A stretch of 48,185 nt of DNA from Gracilibacter sp. (GCA_024637055.1 JAGXFZ010000067.1:1-48185), one strand, 5' to 3'. Numbered from the stretch's first letter, positions 35,930 to 44,694 are shown. Numbers and translations: made by a program. Notes: generated by a model from the sequence alone, not told the origin.

Positions 35930-36001
35930 TCAATTAGGGCTTACAATTAAGTTTACAATTATAAAATACACAGACAATGTAAATTTTTTATACATATTGT
36001 A

Positions 36002-36190
36002 AAAAATGAAGCTGAGGCCAAAACGTTTTCAATTTTAAAGATCATTATTTTCTATATATATTTTGCTTACACTTTTCTCTTTCCAGAAGAAATATTTGTA
36101 TCATTCGGGTGGTGGAGTGTAACAATAATATTCATGACCTCAATAATCATGAGTGGCTTTATATTCTTTTTCGTAAATAAAAAGTATTAG
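36002..36190 (+). pseudogene. Remnant of a small membrane protein gene
   Basis: An open stretch without a usable start codon or ribosome site encodes two membrane segments and ends in SIIMSGFIFFFVNKKY and a stop. It looks like the 3' part of a small membrane protein gene that lost its beginning, next to the decayed ABC genes. The family was not recognised. Confidence 0.35.
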
Positions 36191-36262
36191 CTTATGGTTT
36201 CATCCATATTATTATGGGAGAGGAAAACGAATCTAAAATTATAATTAAAAGGTAGGTTAAAT

Positions 36263-36898
36263 ATGTCCGTTATTTTATCTGTTGACAATATAACTAAGAT
36301 TTTTGGCAAATCCGTAGTAGTAAATAATATATCTTTTGAAGTTAAACGCGGGGAGATCCTTGGTTTGGTGGGTCCTAATGGTGCGGGTAAGTCGACAATT
36401 ATTAGGTGTCTCTTGGGGATCATCCATCCTGACTCGGGTTCGATCAATTATAATCTTGATAATATGTATAAATTGAATACTTCGAAAGTAGGTTATTTAC
36501 CTGAAGAACGCGGGCTCTATAAAGACGCTAAGATCATCGACATCCTTCTGTATATAGCTGGTCTTAAGAATTATCCTTTGGATAAGGCTCGGAAAACTGC
36601 CGAGGAGTATTTCGGAAAACTTGATCTTAAAGGAAGAGATAAAGCCAAAATTCAGGAACTTTCTAAAGGTATGGCACAGAAAGTACAATTCATAGCATCC
36701 GTTATCCATGAACCTGAATTTTTAGTGCTTGATGAGCGCAACGTTAAAAATAAAGCGTTCCTTGTCTCTATCTGGGGATATATGAGAGCATCTCGAAATC
36801 TTCAGCCGCGGGAAATATTAATTATTTCCTATCTACAGAAACCCCTGAGCAACTTAAAGACAGAGTCAAAGATAATAAAAACCAAGGGTTTGTTATAA
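36263..36898 (+). pseudogene. NatA-like ABC transporter ATPase, truncated and fused
   Basis: Starts as a normal exporter ATPase: Walker A GPNGAGKST (about 37-45), Q-loop region GYLPEERGLY, signature LSKGMAQKVQF and Walker B FLVLDE. Directly after the catalytic Glu (base 36736) the frame passes into RNVKNKAFLVSI, which matches the start of ABC-2 type permeases (RVKNKAFLVS). The D-loop, switch His and C-terminal third of the ATPase are therefore gone, and the reading frame then runs out of frame to a chance stop. It cannot hydrolyse ATP normally. A deletion has joined what were two adjacent genes. Confidence 0.85.
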
Positions 36899-37796
36899 TC
36901 GATGAGTCCGTATTGGAAACAGGTCTGGTTACTATCTTTACCGATGCCGAAGGACAAGGCAAGCTTGCCTCTGCCAACGGAACACTACAGTCAGTAATTT
37001 ATAACTATCGATTGAGCACCTTGGACCTCTCGGATACACAGATTCAATACATCAATCAGCCCCTGGTCGTTAACATAACAGCTTTAGAAACTACTGCCAC
37101 GGAAAAAAGCCTACCTGAAAAAATTGTACCGGCTATCTTTGCCGGGATACTATACTTTACAATCTTCACTTCAGGGACTATGACATTTCAGTCTGCACTA
37201 CAAGAAAAGAAAGATAAATGGTAGAGCTTGTTCTATCCTCGATTAAAGCAGAAGAACTTATGCAGGGCAAAATTTTAGGTTATTTTACCTTAGGTCTTAT
37301 CCAGGTTGGTATATGGGTTATTTTTGGTATTCCAATAGCTCAACACTATTTTGAACTTCCTATACTTCAATATCTCTTGATACCAGAAATTATCCCGATG
37401 GCTTTTTTTGCATTGGCAGGCTATCTTATGTATTCCTCAATTTTCGTAGCTATAGGAGCTACTATGGAAGATGCTCAATCAGGGAGTAGCTTCCAAGGAG
37501 TGATCTTTCTTATTCCAATGCTTCCTGTCTTTGTTATAGGACCTATAATAGCAAATCCTTCTGGAATAATTGCCACGCTTGGGACTTATTTCCCACTGAC
37601 AGCTCCTGGTGTAATGCTGGCCCGTCTAAGCATTTCGGAGTCTCTCCCCCTCTGGGAGATATTGCTCAGCGCAGCCATCCTGCTATTTACAATCATTTTT
37701 ATTATGAAGCTTGCAGGAAAACTCTTCAGGACAGCAATCTTGATGTACGGTAAGAACGCAACTTTCTCCGAAGTCATCAAATGGTTACGATATTGA
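36737..37796 (+). pseudogene. NatB-like ABC-2 permease, deleted and frameshifted
   Basis: Pieces of one permease lie in different frames. The fragment RNVKNKAFLVSI (36737-36772) is in the ATPase frame. From about 36819 a second frame reads STETPEQLKDRVKDN and runs through GLVTIFTDAEGQGKLA to QEKKDK. At about 37216 a lost A shifts the frame, after which MVELVLSSIKAEELMQGKILGYF and the remaining membrane helices continue in the third frame to 37796. Part of the extracytoplasmic domain is also missing. The last 12 bases overlap the convergent molybdoenzyme gene. Original role: exporter of the NatAB/YhaQP type. Confidence 0.85.
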
Positions 37797-39827
37797 AATA
37801 TCTACAAAGTTCTCCCCGATAGCCAAACCCGGATTGCCGGTACACTTATTGCCCATATCCGTGGTTACTCCCTGAAAGAGTTTATTTAGATTCTGGGTCA
37901 TGTCACCCGGCTCCTGGAGAACTATGATAGTATCCTTTGGGGTAGCCTCCGCCAAATAGGCTTTAATAAAAAACTCCCCGTTATCATTAAATATTTTTAC
38001 ACTATCTCCATTTTTAATATTCTTCATATTGGCTGTAATTGGATGAATATATATTCTGGACTCCTGCTTTATCGTTTGGAGCCAATCAATATTTCTAAAC
38101 TGTGAATTTATACAATGCTGGGAATGTGGATTAAGAAGCCTAAGTTGGTACTTCTCCCCACACCTAGATGGCTGCTTGAGAATCGGTAAAGCAGGTAACC
38201 TTATATTTTCTGCTGTCTCAGAATAGAATTCAAATTTCCCTGATGGCGTGTTAAATTTTTTATTTTCCCAGGAAACGGTAGGAATGTCCGCCTTAACTGG
38301 TCCATTTTCTAATAAAGACCAGTGGTCAATCCCTAAAATATCATAAGTTTCTGGACTGAACTCCCTGTCCAAAAAGTATTTTTCATCCATTTCTTCTGGG
38401 AACGAGCAAGTTCCTGCTCGTAAGTTGTTCAACTTTCCGGAAACTGATTTTGCTATCTCCAGGTCGCTTCTTGCTTCAGCTATCGGAGATATTGCCTGTT
38501 CATTTAAAGCGATCCAATGATGCCAGTACCCTGGTACAATATCCATTTCTTCAAAGAAGGTAGTAGTCGGTAGAATAATATCTGAATAATATGTAGTCTC
38601 ATTATGGAACTGGTCAATTGTTATTACCAGTTCTATATCTTTTAGAGCCCTGACTAACTCTTTTTGATCTGCATCCTGTCTAAACAGATTACGATTGGCT
38701 ATCCATAGCATTTTGACAGGAGGGCTCTGTGCTCCTGAGATTTCATGAGCAAAATTATTAATGTTTAAAAACCTGTTCTTATACGAGCTATTTAAGAAAT
38801 TATAATTGAAAAGTTTCCAGGTGCTAAGGCTGGCATAATGTACCCCTCCACCGCTTCGACCGATATTCCCTGTTATAGCTCCAAGAGCATCTATCGCTCT
38901 GACATTTTGCCCTCCATTGACATACCTCTGCATCCCGAATCCGGCCCAGATAAAGACAGGTGGGGAACTGGAGATTAAATCCGCCAACTCCATTAATACA
39001 TGTTTTTGCACACCACAATTTTCGGACAGTTCCTCTAAATGAAGGGATCCAAGGTATTCCTTGAACAGATTCCATCCCGAAGTATGTTTTTCCAAGAAGC
39101 CTATATCCGCTTCACCATTCTCCAGAATTATTTTCGCAAGGGCTAAAGCAAGTGATCCGTCTTGTCCGGGTTTTATTTGGATATACCAGTCTCCTTTTTT
39201 CGCTGTCTCACTGAAATACGGGTCAATCGTAATCACTTTAGCTCCATTCTTTTGAGCAGCAAAAATATAAGGCAGGGAATGAACAGCAGTCCAGGCTGGG
39301 TTAACTCCCCAAAGGATAATTAGTTTAGACCTCTCCAGCTGTTCCGGGTCGGAGTTAATATTCGCACCAAAGTCAAACATTTGCGCATCAAGGCCTGCCG
39401 ACCAGCACGGAGAGCCCAATACTTGGGTGGTCGGGCCCAGGCTGTTGAACAGTCCTTCCAGGGCAAAGTTCATCAAACCGAAGTTGCCTGAGTATTTATT
39501 CAGGCAGATTGGCAGGGTCGAACCATATCGGTCCTTAATAGTCAATATCTTCTCACACACTATATTCAGGGCTTCATCCCAGGATATTTCCTGCCATCTC
39601 CCTGTCCCCCTACCCAGTTGCCTCAACGGCTGGTTGATCCGCTCCGGACTGTATACTCTTCGGATATAACAATAACCTTTAGCACATAGTTTTCCTCTGG
39701 TATACCCGTGCTTAGGGTCCCCCTGAACATCGATTATCCTTCCGTTGCGCACACTTGCCAAAATTCCGCAGGTATCGTAACAGTTGCGTGGGCAGACATG
39801 ACGGGTTATTTTATCTTGAAGTACCAT
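37785..39827 (-). CDS. Molybdopterin oxidoreductase catalytic subunit, stand-alone, no Tat signal
   Basis: 680 residues. The [4Fe-4S] site C12-X3-C16-X3-C20-X27-C48 (CPRNCYDTC, KLCAKG) is followed by the molybdopterin domains and a C-terminal dinucleotide-binding domain. It is a close paralogue of the DmsA-like protein at 41388-43580 but lacks the Tat signal peptide, so it should stay in the cytoplasm unless carried. The probable Mo ligand is C141 in GSPCWSAG; DMSO reductases have Ser there. It has its own promoter, tandem operators and leader hairpin, and no B or C subunit adjoining. The substrate is unknown; a sulfur- or oxyanion-type substrate is as likely as DMSO. Confidence 0.82.
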   Translation of the reverse strand: MVLQDKITRHVCPRNCYDTCGILASVRNGRIIDVQGDPKHGYTRGKLCAKGYCYIRRVYSPERINQPLRQLGRGTGRWQEISWDEALNIVCEKILTIKDRYGSTLPICLNKYSGNFGLMNFALEGLFNSLGPTTQVLGSPCWSAGLDAQMFDFGANINSDPEQLERSKLIILWGVNPAWTAVHSLPYIFAAQKNGAKVITIDPYFSETAKKGDWYIQIKPGQDGSLALALAKIILENGEADIGFLEKHTSGWNLFKEYLGSLHLEELSENCGVQKHVLMELADLISSSPPVFIWAGFGMQRYVNGGQNVRAIDALGAITGNIGRSGGGVHYASLSTWKLFNYNFLNSSYKNRFLNINNFAHEISGAQSPPVKMLWIANRNLFRQDADQKELVRALKDIELVITIDQFHNETTYYSDIILPTTTFFEEMDIVPGYWHHWIALNEQAISPIAEARSDLEIAKSVSGKLNNLRAGTCSFPEEMDEKYFLDREFSPETYDILGIDHWSLLENGPVKADIPTVSWENKKFNTPSGKFEFYSETAENIRLPALPILKQPSRCGEKYQLRLLNPHSQHCINSQFRNIDWLQTIKQESRIYIHPITANMKNIKNGDSVKIFNDNGEFFIKAYLAEATPKDTIIVLQEPGDMTQNLNKLFQGVTTDMGNKCTGNPGLAIGENFVDISIS

Positions 39828-39847
39828 TGGAGTTTACCTCCTTAGAT

Positions 39848-39889
39848 AATACTCATCTAGCACGTTTGGGCACGGGCTAGATGAGTATT
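39848..39889 (-). promoter_or_regulatory. Leader hairpin of the stand-alone molybdoenzyme gene
   Basis: A perfect 14-bp stem AATACTCATCTAGC/GCTAGATGAGTATT (39848-39861 with 39876-39889) lies between the promoter and the AAGGAGG site, beginning about 15 bases after the expected transcript start. Without a T tract it is more likely an mRNA stabiliser or translational control element than a terminator. Confidence 0.55.
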
Positions 39890-39906
39890 TGAGTAACGTT
39901 ATATTA

Positions 39907-39935
39907 ATTATAAGATGAGTAATGTAGATATTCAA
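39907..39935 (-). promoter_or_regulatory. Promoter of the stand-alone molybdoenzyme gene
   Basis: Minus-strand TTGAAT (39935-39930), 17-base spacer, TATAAT (39912-39907). The -35 box lies inside the first 17-bp repeat. Confidence 0.72.
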
Positions 39936-39976
39936 TCTAAATAGATATTTGATCTAAATAGATATTCGATCCGCGC
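39926..39976. repeat. Three tandem 17-bp repeats with internal dyads (operator array)
   Basis: Units start at 39926, 39943 and 39960, exactly 17 bases apart: AGATATTCAATCTAAAT, AGATATTTGATCTAAAT and the diverged AGATATTCGATCCGCGC. The first two contain the dyad AGAT-N5-ATCT. The first unit covers the -35 box and the others lie just upstream, so they are good candidates for regulator binding sites. Confidence 0.7.
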
Positions 39977-39991
39977 AAATAGTTAACCTAA

Positions 39992-40813
39992 TTAAAAACC
40001 GGAGATCTTCAAAAATACTGCTGTATCATAGAAAAGGTATCTGCCGATAATCTCACCTGCAAACACTAGCAGAAAGATTCCTGCTAAGTATTTGTATTCG
40101 GAAGTTTGCTTTCGGATAACCCAGAAAATCAATCCGAGAGGTAGTAACCAGGTCAAGCCTATCCTCAACCAGAAAGAACTGCTGGCCAGCATCTGTGCTG
40201 CAGTCTGCCCCGAAGCTCCTGCACTCGAAAATAATACCGAAGTGTAAAGGATAAAGCTCAGAAGGTAACCTGCCAGTAAAATACCGGCAATTCCTACTAG
40301 ATTTGAAGGCGGAGTGATTCCGTGGAGCTTGAGTACTGCAATTACAAACAGCGGGCCTAAGACCACAGCTGTCAGAATAAAGAACACCAACGGGGAGAAG
40401 TTATTCCAGGCAGGTACAGCCGGAAGCACGTATACCATCCCTGATGATATTACTCCCAAGATCCCTGTAACACTTGCTAATATCCCAACGATTTTTTTAT
40501 TGGAACTGTCTTTCTGCCATTGAAAGTAATAAGCTATAAGCAGTAAGGTAAAGACGGAAAACAGGACGACTTCTCTACTCAGCCAGGAACTTCCGAGATT
40601 GGCAAGAGCTCGATAGGCTTCAAACGGATGGCCCAGATGCAATAAGGAGAAGCCGAGGCCAACAGCGGTAGCACCCAAGATAATCAGGGTTAATTTTTTT
40701 CCAAGCGATTTGTCGATTTTATCACTGTAATGATCTAACAGGACAACGGTTATCAGAGCTCCTACAGCTAACTGTGACAGTACTGTAAATATGACCAATG
40801 GAAATTCACCCAT
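39992..40813 (-). CDS. dmsC: DmsC-type membrane anchor subunit
   Basis: 273 residues with eight predicted membrane helices and no haem-binding pattern, as in the DmsC/NrfD-like anchors that oxidise menaquinol and pass electrons to the B subunit. LLHLGHPFEAYRALANLGSSWLSREVVLFS near 57-86 is the characteristic DmsC segment. It overlaps the B subunit by 8 bases. Last gene of lipoprotein-torD-dmsA-dmsB-dmsC; no obvious terminator follows before the next promoter. Confidence 0.88.
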   Translation of the reverse strand: MGEFPLVIFTVLSQLAVGALITVVLLDHYSDKIDKSLGKKLTLIILGATAVGLGFSLLHLGHPFEAYRALANLGSSWLSREVVLFSVFTLLLIAYYFQWQKDSSNKKIVGILASVTGILGVISSGMVYVLPAVPAWNNFSPLVFFILTAVVLGPLFVIAVLKLHGITPPSNLVGIAGILLAGYLLSFILYTSVLFSSAGASGQTAAQMLASSSFWLRIGLTWLLPLGLIFWVIRKQTSEYKYLAGIFLLVFAGEIIGRYLFYDTAVFLKISGF

Positions 40814-41372
40814 TATTATCCCTCCTTACTTGAATGCCTGTCCTTGGTTTTATAAACCGGGTGGTAGGCTTGGTAATATCAGGGTCCGGAAAACCTGGCA
40901 ATGAATCCAAAATTCCATTTTGATAATATTCTTCGAGATCGATGGTACTGATAGCTTCTGCAGGACAGGCCGCCACACAAACTGTCTCCTGACCTTTATC
41001 AAGCCTCTCGAAACACATATGGCATTTTTCTACTTTTTTCAGTTTGGTATTAAATTGGGGAACCTCATAGGGGCAGGCCATGATGCACATCTTGCATCCA
41101 ATGCATCTGCTCTGATCCTGGAGAACTATTCCATCTTCCCGGATGGAGTAAGCTTTAACCGGACATACTCTCTTACATTCCGGATCTTCACAATGGTTAC
41201 AGGCTAAAGACATGAAGCTTCTTTCCGGAAGGTTATATTCTTCTTTTATTTCATATACTTTGCGCCAGCGTACCTCCGGTTCCAACTGATATACATTCTT
41301 ACATGCCATTTCACAGGTATGACATCCAAAACATCGATCTACATTTACTAGAAAACCCATCTTCTTGGCCAT
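40806..41372 (-). CDS. dmsB: DmsB-type four-cluster ferredoxin subunit
   Basis: 188 residues with four cysteine sets for [4Fe-4S] clusters: CFGCHTCEMAC, CNHCEDPECKRVCP, CIGCKMCIMACP and CHMCFERL...CVAACP. It carries electrons between the membrane anchor and the catalytic subunit. It lies between dmsA (15 bases) and dmsC (overlap). The similar ferredoxin at 46337-46915 is a paralogue located away from any catalytic gene. Confidence 0.92.
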   Translation of the reverse strand: MAKKMGFLVNVDRCFGCHTCEMACKNVYQLEPEVRWRKVYEIKEEYNLPERSFMSLACNHCEDPECKRVCPVKAYSIREDGIVLQDQSRCIGCKMCIMACPYEVPQFNTKLKKVEKCHMCFERLDKGQETVCVAACPAEAISTIDLEEYYQNGILDSLPGFPDPDITKPTTRFIKPRTGIQVRRDNNG

Positions 41373-41387
41373 TTGATTAAGCCTCCT

Positions 41388-43580
41388 TTACACCTTGGTT
41401 ATATTGACGAAATTATCATGAAAAGCCAAGCCCGGCATTCCTGTAGCTTTTCTGCCCATATCAGAAGGTATGGCTTTCACGGTGAAATTGACATTGAAAT
41501 TCTTGTCTTTATACCAGGCCTCATACACCACCACTATTTCAGGAGGAACGGAAGTAGTTATTTTAGCAGGCACAATAATATATCCCAGATCGTTATACAT
41601 CTTCACACTGTCTTTATCATTGATACCGTAACTTTTGGCAGTATCCGGATGCAGCTCAATAAATGGCTTACTATTAATAGCTTCCATCCAGTCAAGGTTT
41701 TGAAACTGACTATGGATATTCAGTTTCCAGTGAGGTGATATGCAGCGCAGGGGATATTCCTTGGTTGGCTTAAGTTCTTCCAGATATGCCGGTAGAGGAA
41801 AGTGCCCGAATTTACCAGCTTCTTCAGACCAGAATTCATATTTTCCTGAGGGAGTTCTGAACTTCCCATCTTCCCAGGCGATAAGTCCTTTCTTAGCCTT
41901 GACAGGTCCGTTCTTTAATTCCTGCCAGTCACTAAGGCCGAATTGGTCATAGATATTAGAATTAAATTCTTTACCAACCCAGTCAAGCTGATCTCCCGAT
42001 GTCGGGTAAGTAGAGGAATTCGGTTCAAGCTCATTAAGTTTTTTCGAAAGTTCCATGGCGATCTGTACATCATTTTTGGCTTCATACATAGGATTTATCG
42101 CCTGCTCGTTAAGAGCGAGCCAATAATGCCAATAGCTGACGTTTACCCCCGGACTCTCGAATAAGGTTGTAACCGGAAGTACGATATCAGACATCTCTAC
42201 TGTTTGATTCATGAATAGATCTGCCGTTACAACCAGGCCCATCGCCTCAAAAGCTTTTCTGGATACTGAAGCTTCGGGATCCTGACTGATAGGATTTCTG
42301 CAGGCTATCCACAGCATCTTTATCGGTGGATCGCTGGCAGCCAGTACTTCGGCCGGGAAGTTGTTTATATTGATCGCTCTGTCCCCCGAACCGCCGCTGC
42401 CTGCAGGTTTATCCTGGGTCATAGCATGATAGTTAAAACCCCAGGTTTCAAGTTGAGCGTATTGAGCACCCCCGCCGGATTTGCCGATATTGCCTGTAAG
42501 AGCTGCCAGGGCATCTATAGCTCTGACGTTTTGACCTCCGTTGGTATGTCTCTGCATACCATAGCCGATCCAGATGTTAGCAGGCTTGGCTGTAGCGTAT
42601 TCTCTGGCTAATGTTTCAATCAACTCTTTAGATATTCCTGTTTTATCTGCAGCCCATTCAAGAGTGATATTATCCCTCAGATATTCTATGAACTCCTTAT
42701 ATCCCAGCGAATTATTCTCCAGCCATTGTCTGTCATAAAGCTCGTTATCAACGATATATCTCGCCATTCCCAAAGCTAAAGCTCCATCGGTACTTGTCTT
42801 CACCTGGATGTACAAATCTGCCTTGACCGCTGTCTGAGTCAGGATGGGATCGATGGCCACTATCTTACAACCCCTTCTCTGGGCTTCTTGGATAATGTAC
42901 ATGGAATGTACCGAGGTCCAGGCAGGGTTGACTCCCCAGAGAATAAGATATTTGGAGTTGACCAGATCCTCAGGGTCGTTATTATAAATTGTTCCCATAT
43001 CGAACGTTTGAGAATCGATACCGGCGGGCCAGCAAGGAGTACCGGTCGCTCTGCTGGTATTACCGATACTGGACATCATCCCTTCTATACCGTAATGAAG
43101 GATATCAAAATTACCCGAATATTTATTCAAGCAGATAGGTAAGGTACTTCCGTATTCTTTCTTTATTCTGAGTATGTTTTCTGCGATCTCAGTATAAGCT
43201 TCATCCCAGCTGATACGTTCCCAATTTCCAGTACCTCTCCCTTTCTGACGCATAGGGTATTTTATTCTGTCCGGACTGTAGACGCTCCTAGTATAGGAGT
43301 TGCCTTTAGCACACAATCTTCCTCGGGTGAAACTGTTCTTCGGATTACCTTCAACCTTGGTCAACACACCGTTCTCAACAGTAGATAGGATGGAACAGGT
43401 ATCATAACAGTTTCGCGGACAAGCGTTCTGAAAAACTTTCTTCCCCGTTTCTTCGGCAGCTTCCACTGGTTTCAAACCAGTAAACATAAAATTAAAAATC
43501 GAACCTGATACTCCTAAGGCTGCTCCCGCAGCGGTACTCCCTTTAATAAACGATCGTCTTGAAAAGACTTTTTGCTTCAT
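41388..43580 (-). CDS. dmsA: DmsA-like molybdopterin oxidoreductase, Tat-exported catalytic subunit
   Basis: 730 residues. Twin-arginine signal SRRSFIKG (7-14) followed by a hydrophobic stretch. The [4Fe-4S] site is C54, C58, C62, C90 (CPRNCYDTC and RLCAKG). The molybdopterin core and C-terminal dinucleotide-binding domain are complete. The probable metal ligand C183 (GTPCWPAG) aligns with the Cys/SeCys position of formate and polysulfide enzymes and not with the Ser of DMSO reductase. So the operon is DmsABC-like in layout but the substrate may be another respiratory acceptor. The gene symbol refers to this layout only. Preceded by its torD chaperone gene by 11 bases. Confidence 0.88.
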   Translation of the reverse strand: MKQKVFSRRSFIKGSTAAGAALGVSGSIFNFMFTGLKPVEAAEETGKKVFQNACPRNCYDTCSILSTVENGVLTKVEGNPKNSFTRGRLCAKGNSYTRSVYSPDRIKYPMRQKGRGTGNWERISWDEAYTEIAENILRIKKEYGSTLPICLNKYSGNFDILHYGIEGMMSSIGNTSRATGTPCWPAGIDSQTFDMGTIYNNDPEDLVNSKYLILWGVNPAWTSVHSMYIIQEAQRRGCKIVAIDPILTQTAVKADLYIQVKTSTDGALALGMARYIVDNELYDRQWLENNSLGYKEFIEYLRDNITLEWAADKTGISKELIETLAREYATAKPANIWIGYGMQRHTNGGQNVRAIDALAALTGNIGKSGGGAQYAQLETWGFNYHAMTQDKPAGSGGSGDRAININNFPAEVLAASDPPIKMLWIACRNPISQDPEASVSRKAFEAMGLVVTADLFMNQTVEMSDIVLPVTTLFESPGVNVSYWHYWLALNEQAINPMYEAKNDVQIAMELSKKLNELEPNSSTYPTSGDQLDWVGKEFNSNIYDQFGLSDWQELKNGPVKAKKGLIAWEDGKFRTPSGKYEFWSEEAGKFGHFPLPAYLEELKPTKEYPLRCISPHWKLNIHSQFQNLDWMEAINSKPFIELHPDTAKSYGINDKDSVKMYNDLGYIIVPAKITTSVPPEIVVVYEAWYKDKNFNVNFTVKAIPSDMGRKATGMPGLAFHDNFVNITKV

Positions 43581-43591
43581 GGTCTCCCTCC

Positions 43592-44236
43592 TTAAGCAGA
43601 TTTTTTAATTTCATTCTCGATTAGCCTCTTAGTGAGGACAGCCATCCCACGGCACAGCTCAGTCGATGAGTGCTCCAGAATATCTTTACAGTGATTAAGC
43701 ACCCATTTTCCCAGATGTCTGTCCAGAAATTCCTCGTACAATTCCAGGTAATAGTCAGATTGATTAGGATCATCAACCAGTAATGCTGCCGCTTTATACA
43801 GAAGGTAACAAATGAATTCAAACTCCAGAGCGATAAAATCATCAGGTTCGTTGTTAAATCTGTTCACACTGATTCCGGCTGAAGAATAGAATTCTCTGAC
43901 CGCCATAGTTTCCTTCTGCATCAATAATTTTTCATAATTGCGGTAATAGCTTTCATAGGGAGGAGCCAGTAATTTTCCTGGGCCAACGAACAGCCTGTTA
44001 AAGTCGTATATAACTTCAGGCTCAATCTTACTTAACAGTTCTAAACCTTCTTTCAATATCTCAGTTTCCTGAAAATAATTCTCGTCATCCAAACTTTGAC
44101 AGAGAACATTATATGCTTCAGGGTCCTCCCAAACTAACCCTGAATAGTAGTCTTTTAAGAGATGAAATGCCTGGAATTTGATTTGAAGATGGTCAAATTT
44201 ATATTTTCGGTTTGGCTTCACTTGAACCACCTTCAC
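43592..44236 (-). CDS. torD: TorD/DmsD-family molybdoenzyme chaperone
   Basis: About 214 residues, all-helical. LFVGPGKLLAPPYESYYRN (about 94-112) is the TorD family hallmark, and EPDDFIALEFEFICYLL follows. These chaperones bind the Tat signal and help cofactor insertion, which fits the Tat-exported DmsA encoded directly after. The start is uncertain: a run of GTG codons at 44245, 44242 and 44236 lies inside the end of the preceding lipoprotein gene; GAGGAAGG favours one of them, and 44236 is taken here. Confidence 0.86.
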   Translation of the reverse strand: MKVVQVKPNRKYKFDHLQIKFQAFHLLKDYYSGLVWEDPEAYNVLCQSLDDENYFQETEILKEGLELLSKIEPEVIYDFNRLFVGPGKLLAPPYESYYRNYEKLLMQKETMAVREFYSSAGISVNRFNNEPDDFIALEFEFICYLLYKAAALLVDDPNQSDYYLELYEEFLDRHLGKWVLNHCKDILEHSSTELCRGMAVLTKRLIENEIKKSA

Positions 44237-44507
44237 CTGCACCACCTTCCTCAGAACCGATATCGCCTGTTTCAGATTCTTCTTGAGCTCCGCTCTTTAC
44301 AGGTACCGCCATCAGCTCTTCTTCCGACTGCTTTGTGATTTTATAATCTTTGGGTACTTCAGGGTTTATATTGCCTGCATATTCCGTGTTGACAGCCCCG
44401 CTTTCTATTTTGGTCTCATCCTCTGATAGCTGGGCTCCACAGCCTGCAAGTGCCAGACTGAGAATAAAGATAAGAGAGATAATTAATGTGATTTTTTTCA
44501 TTTTCAT
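44199..44507 (-). CDS. Small lipoprotein at the head of the dms operon
   Basis: 102 residues, not recognised. Signal peptide with lipobox LALAGC gives a mature surface lipoprotein of about 80 residues. It is acidic, low in complexity at its end (a Gly/Ser/Glu-rich segment) and has no cysteine beyond the lipid site, so it is not an electron carrier. Its last 38-47 bases overlap torD, which suggests coupled translation. Position at the front of a respiratory operon suggests a role outside the membrane with the exported enzyme. GGAGG precedes the ATG by 10 bases. Confidence 0.68.
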   Translation of the reverse strand: MKMKKITLIISLIFILSLALAGCGAQLSEDETKIESGAVNTEYAGNINPEVPKDYKITKQSEEELMAVPVKSGAQEESETGDIGSEEGGAGEGGSSEAKPKI

Positions 44508-44619
44508 AACTCTGAAACCTCCTTTACCGTTTTAATTATCGTATCAAAATAACGTGTTTTCTTAATCGTTGAAAATTATAAACATTTTCGGTTATATTCG
44601 TAGAAAAATACAAACAGAA

Positions 44620-44639
44620 CCCCCTCAAATCTGAGGGGG
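44620..44639. terminator. Terminator after the PucR-type regulator gene
   Basis: A perfect 8-bp GC-rich stem CCCCCTCA/TGAGGGGG with a 4-base loop; on the minus strand a T-rich stretch follows. Confidence 0.8.
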
Positions 44640-44694
44640 CTGTCCGCTGGTACGAGCAAGTTTAGTATTATATACGGTTTAAATTGACCTTATC

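Larger units (their letters stand above)
35582..36262. other. 680-bp AT-rich non-coding stretch with phased repeats
   Basis: Between the chemotaxis gene (-) and the ABC remnant (+). The first 250 bases are very AT-rich. Repeats at 35846-35929 and a coding remnant at 36002-36190 are listed separately. With the adjoining pseudogenes, the stretch looks like decaying sequence. Confidence 0.5.

Noticed and set aside
35846-35960. CRISPR array or plasmid-type iterons
   Set aside because: Units are only about 21 bases, vary internally and have no spacer structure; no cas or replication genes nearby.
36263-36898. Functional ABC ATPase
   Set aside because: Walker A and the signature motif are intact, but the frame leaves the ATPase directly after Walker B and enters permease sequence, so the protein is incomplete.
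39848-39889. Terminator of the dms operon
   Set aside because: A promoter for the next gene lies between dmsC and this hairpin, and no T tract follows, so it belongs to the leader of the stand-alone molybdoenzyme gene.
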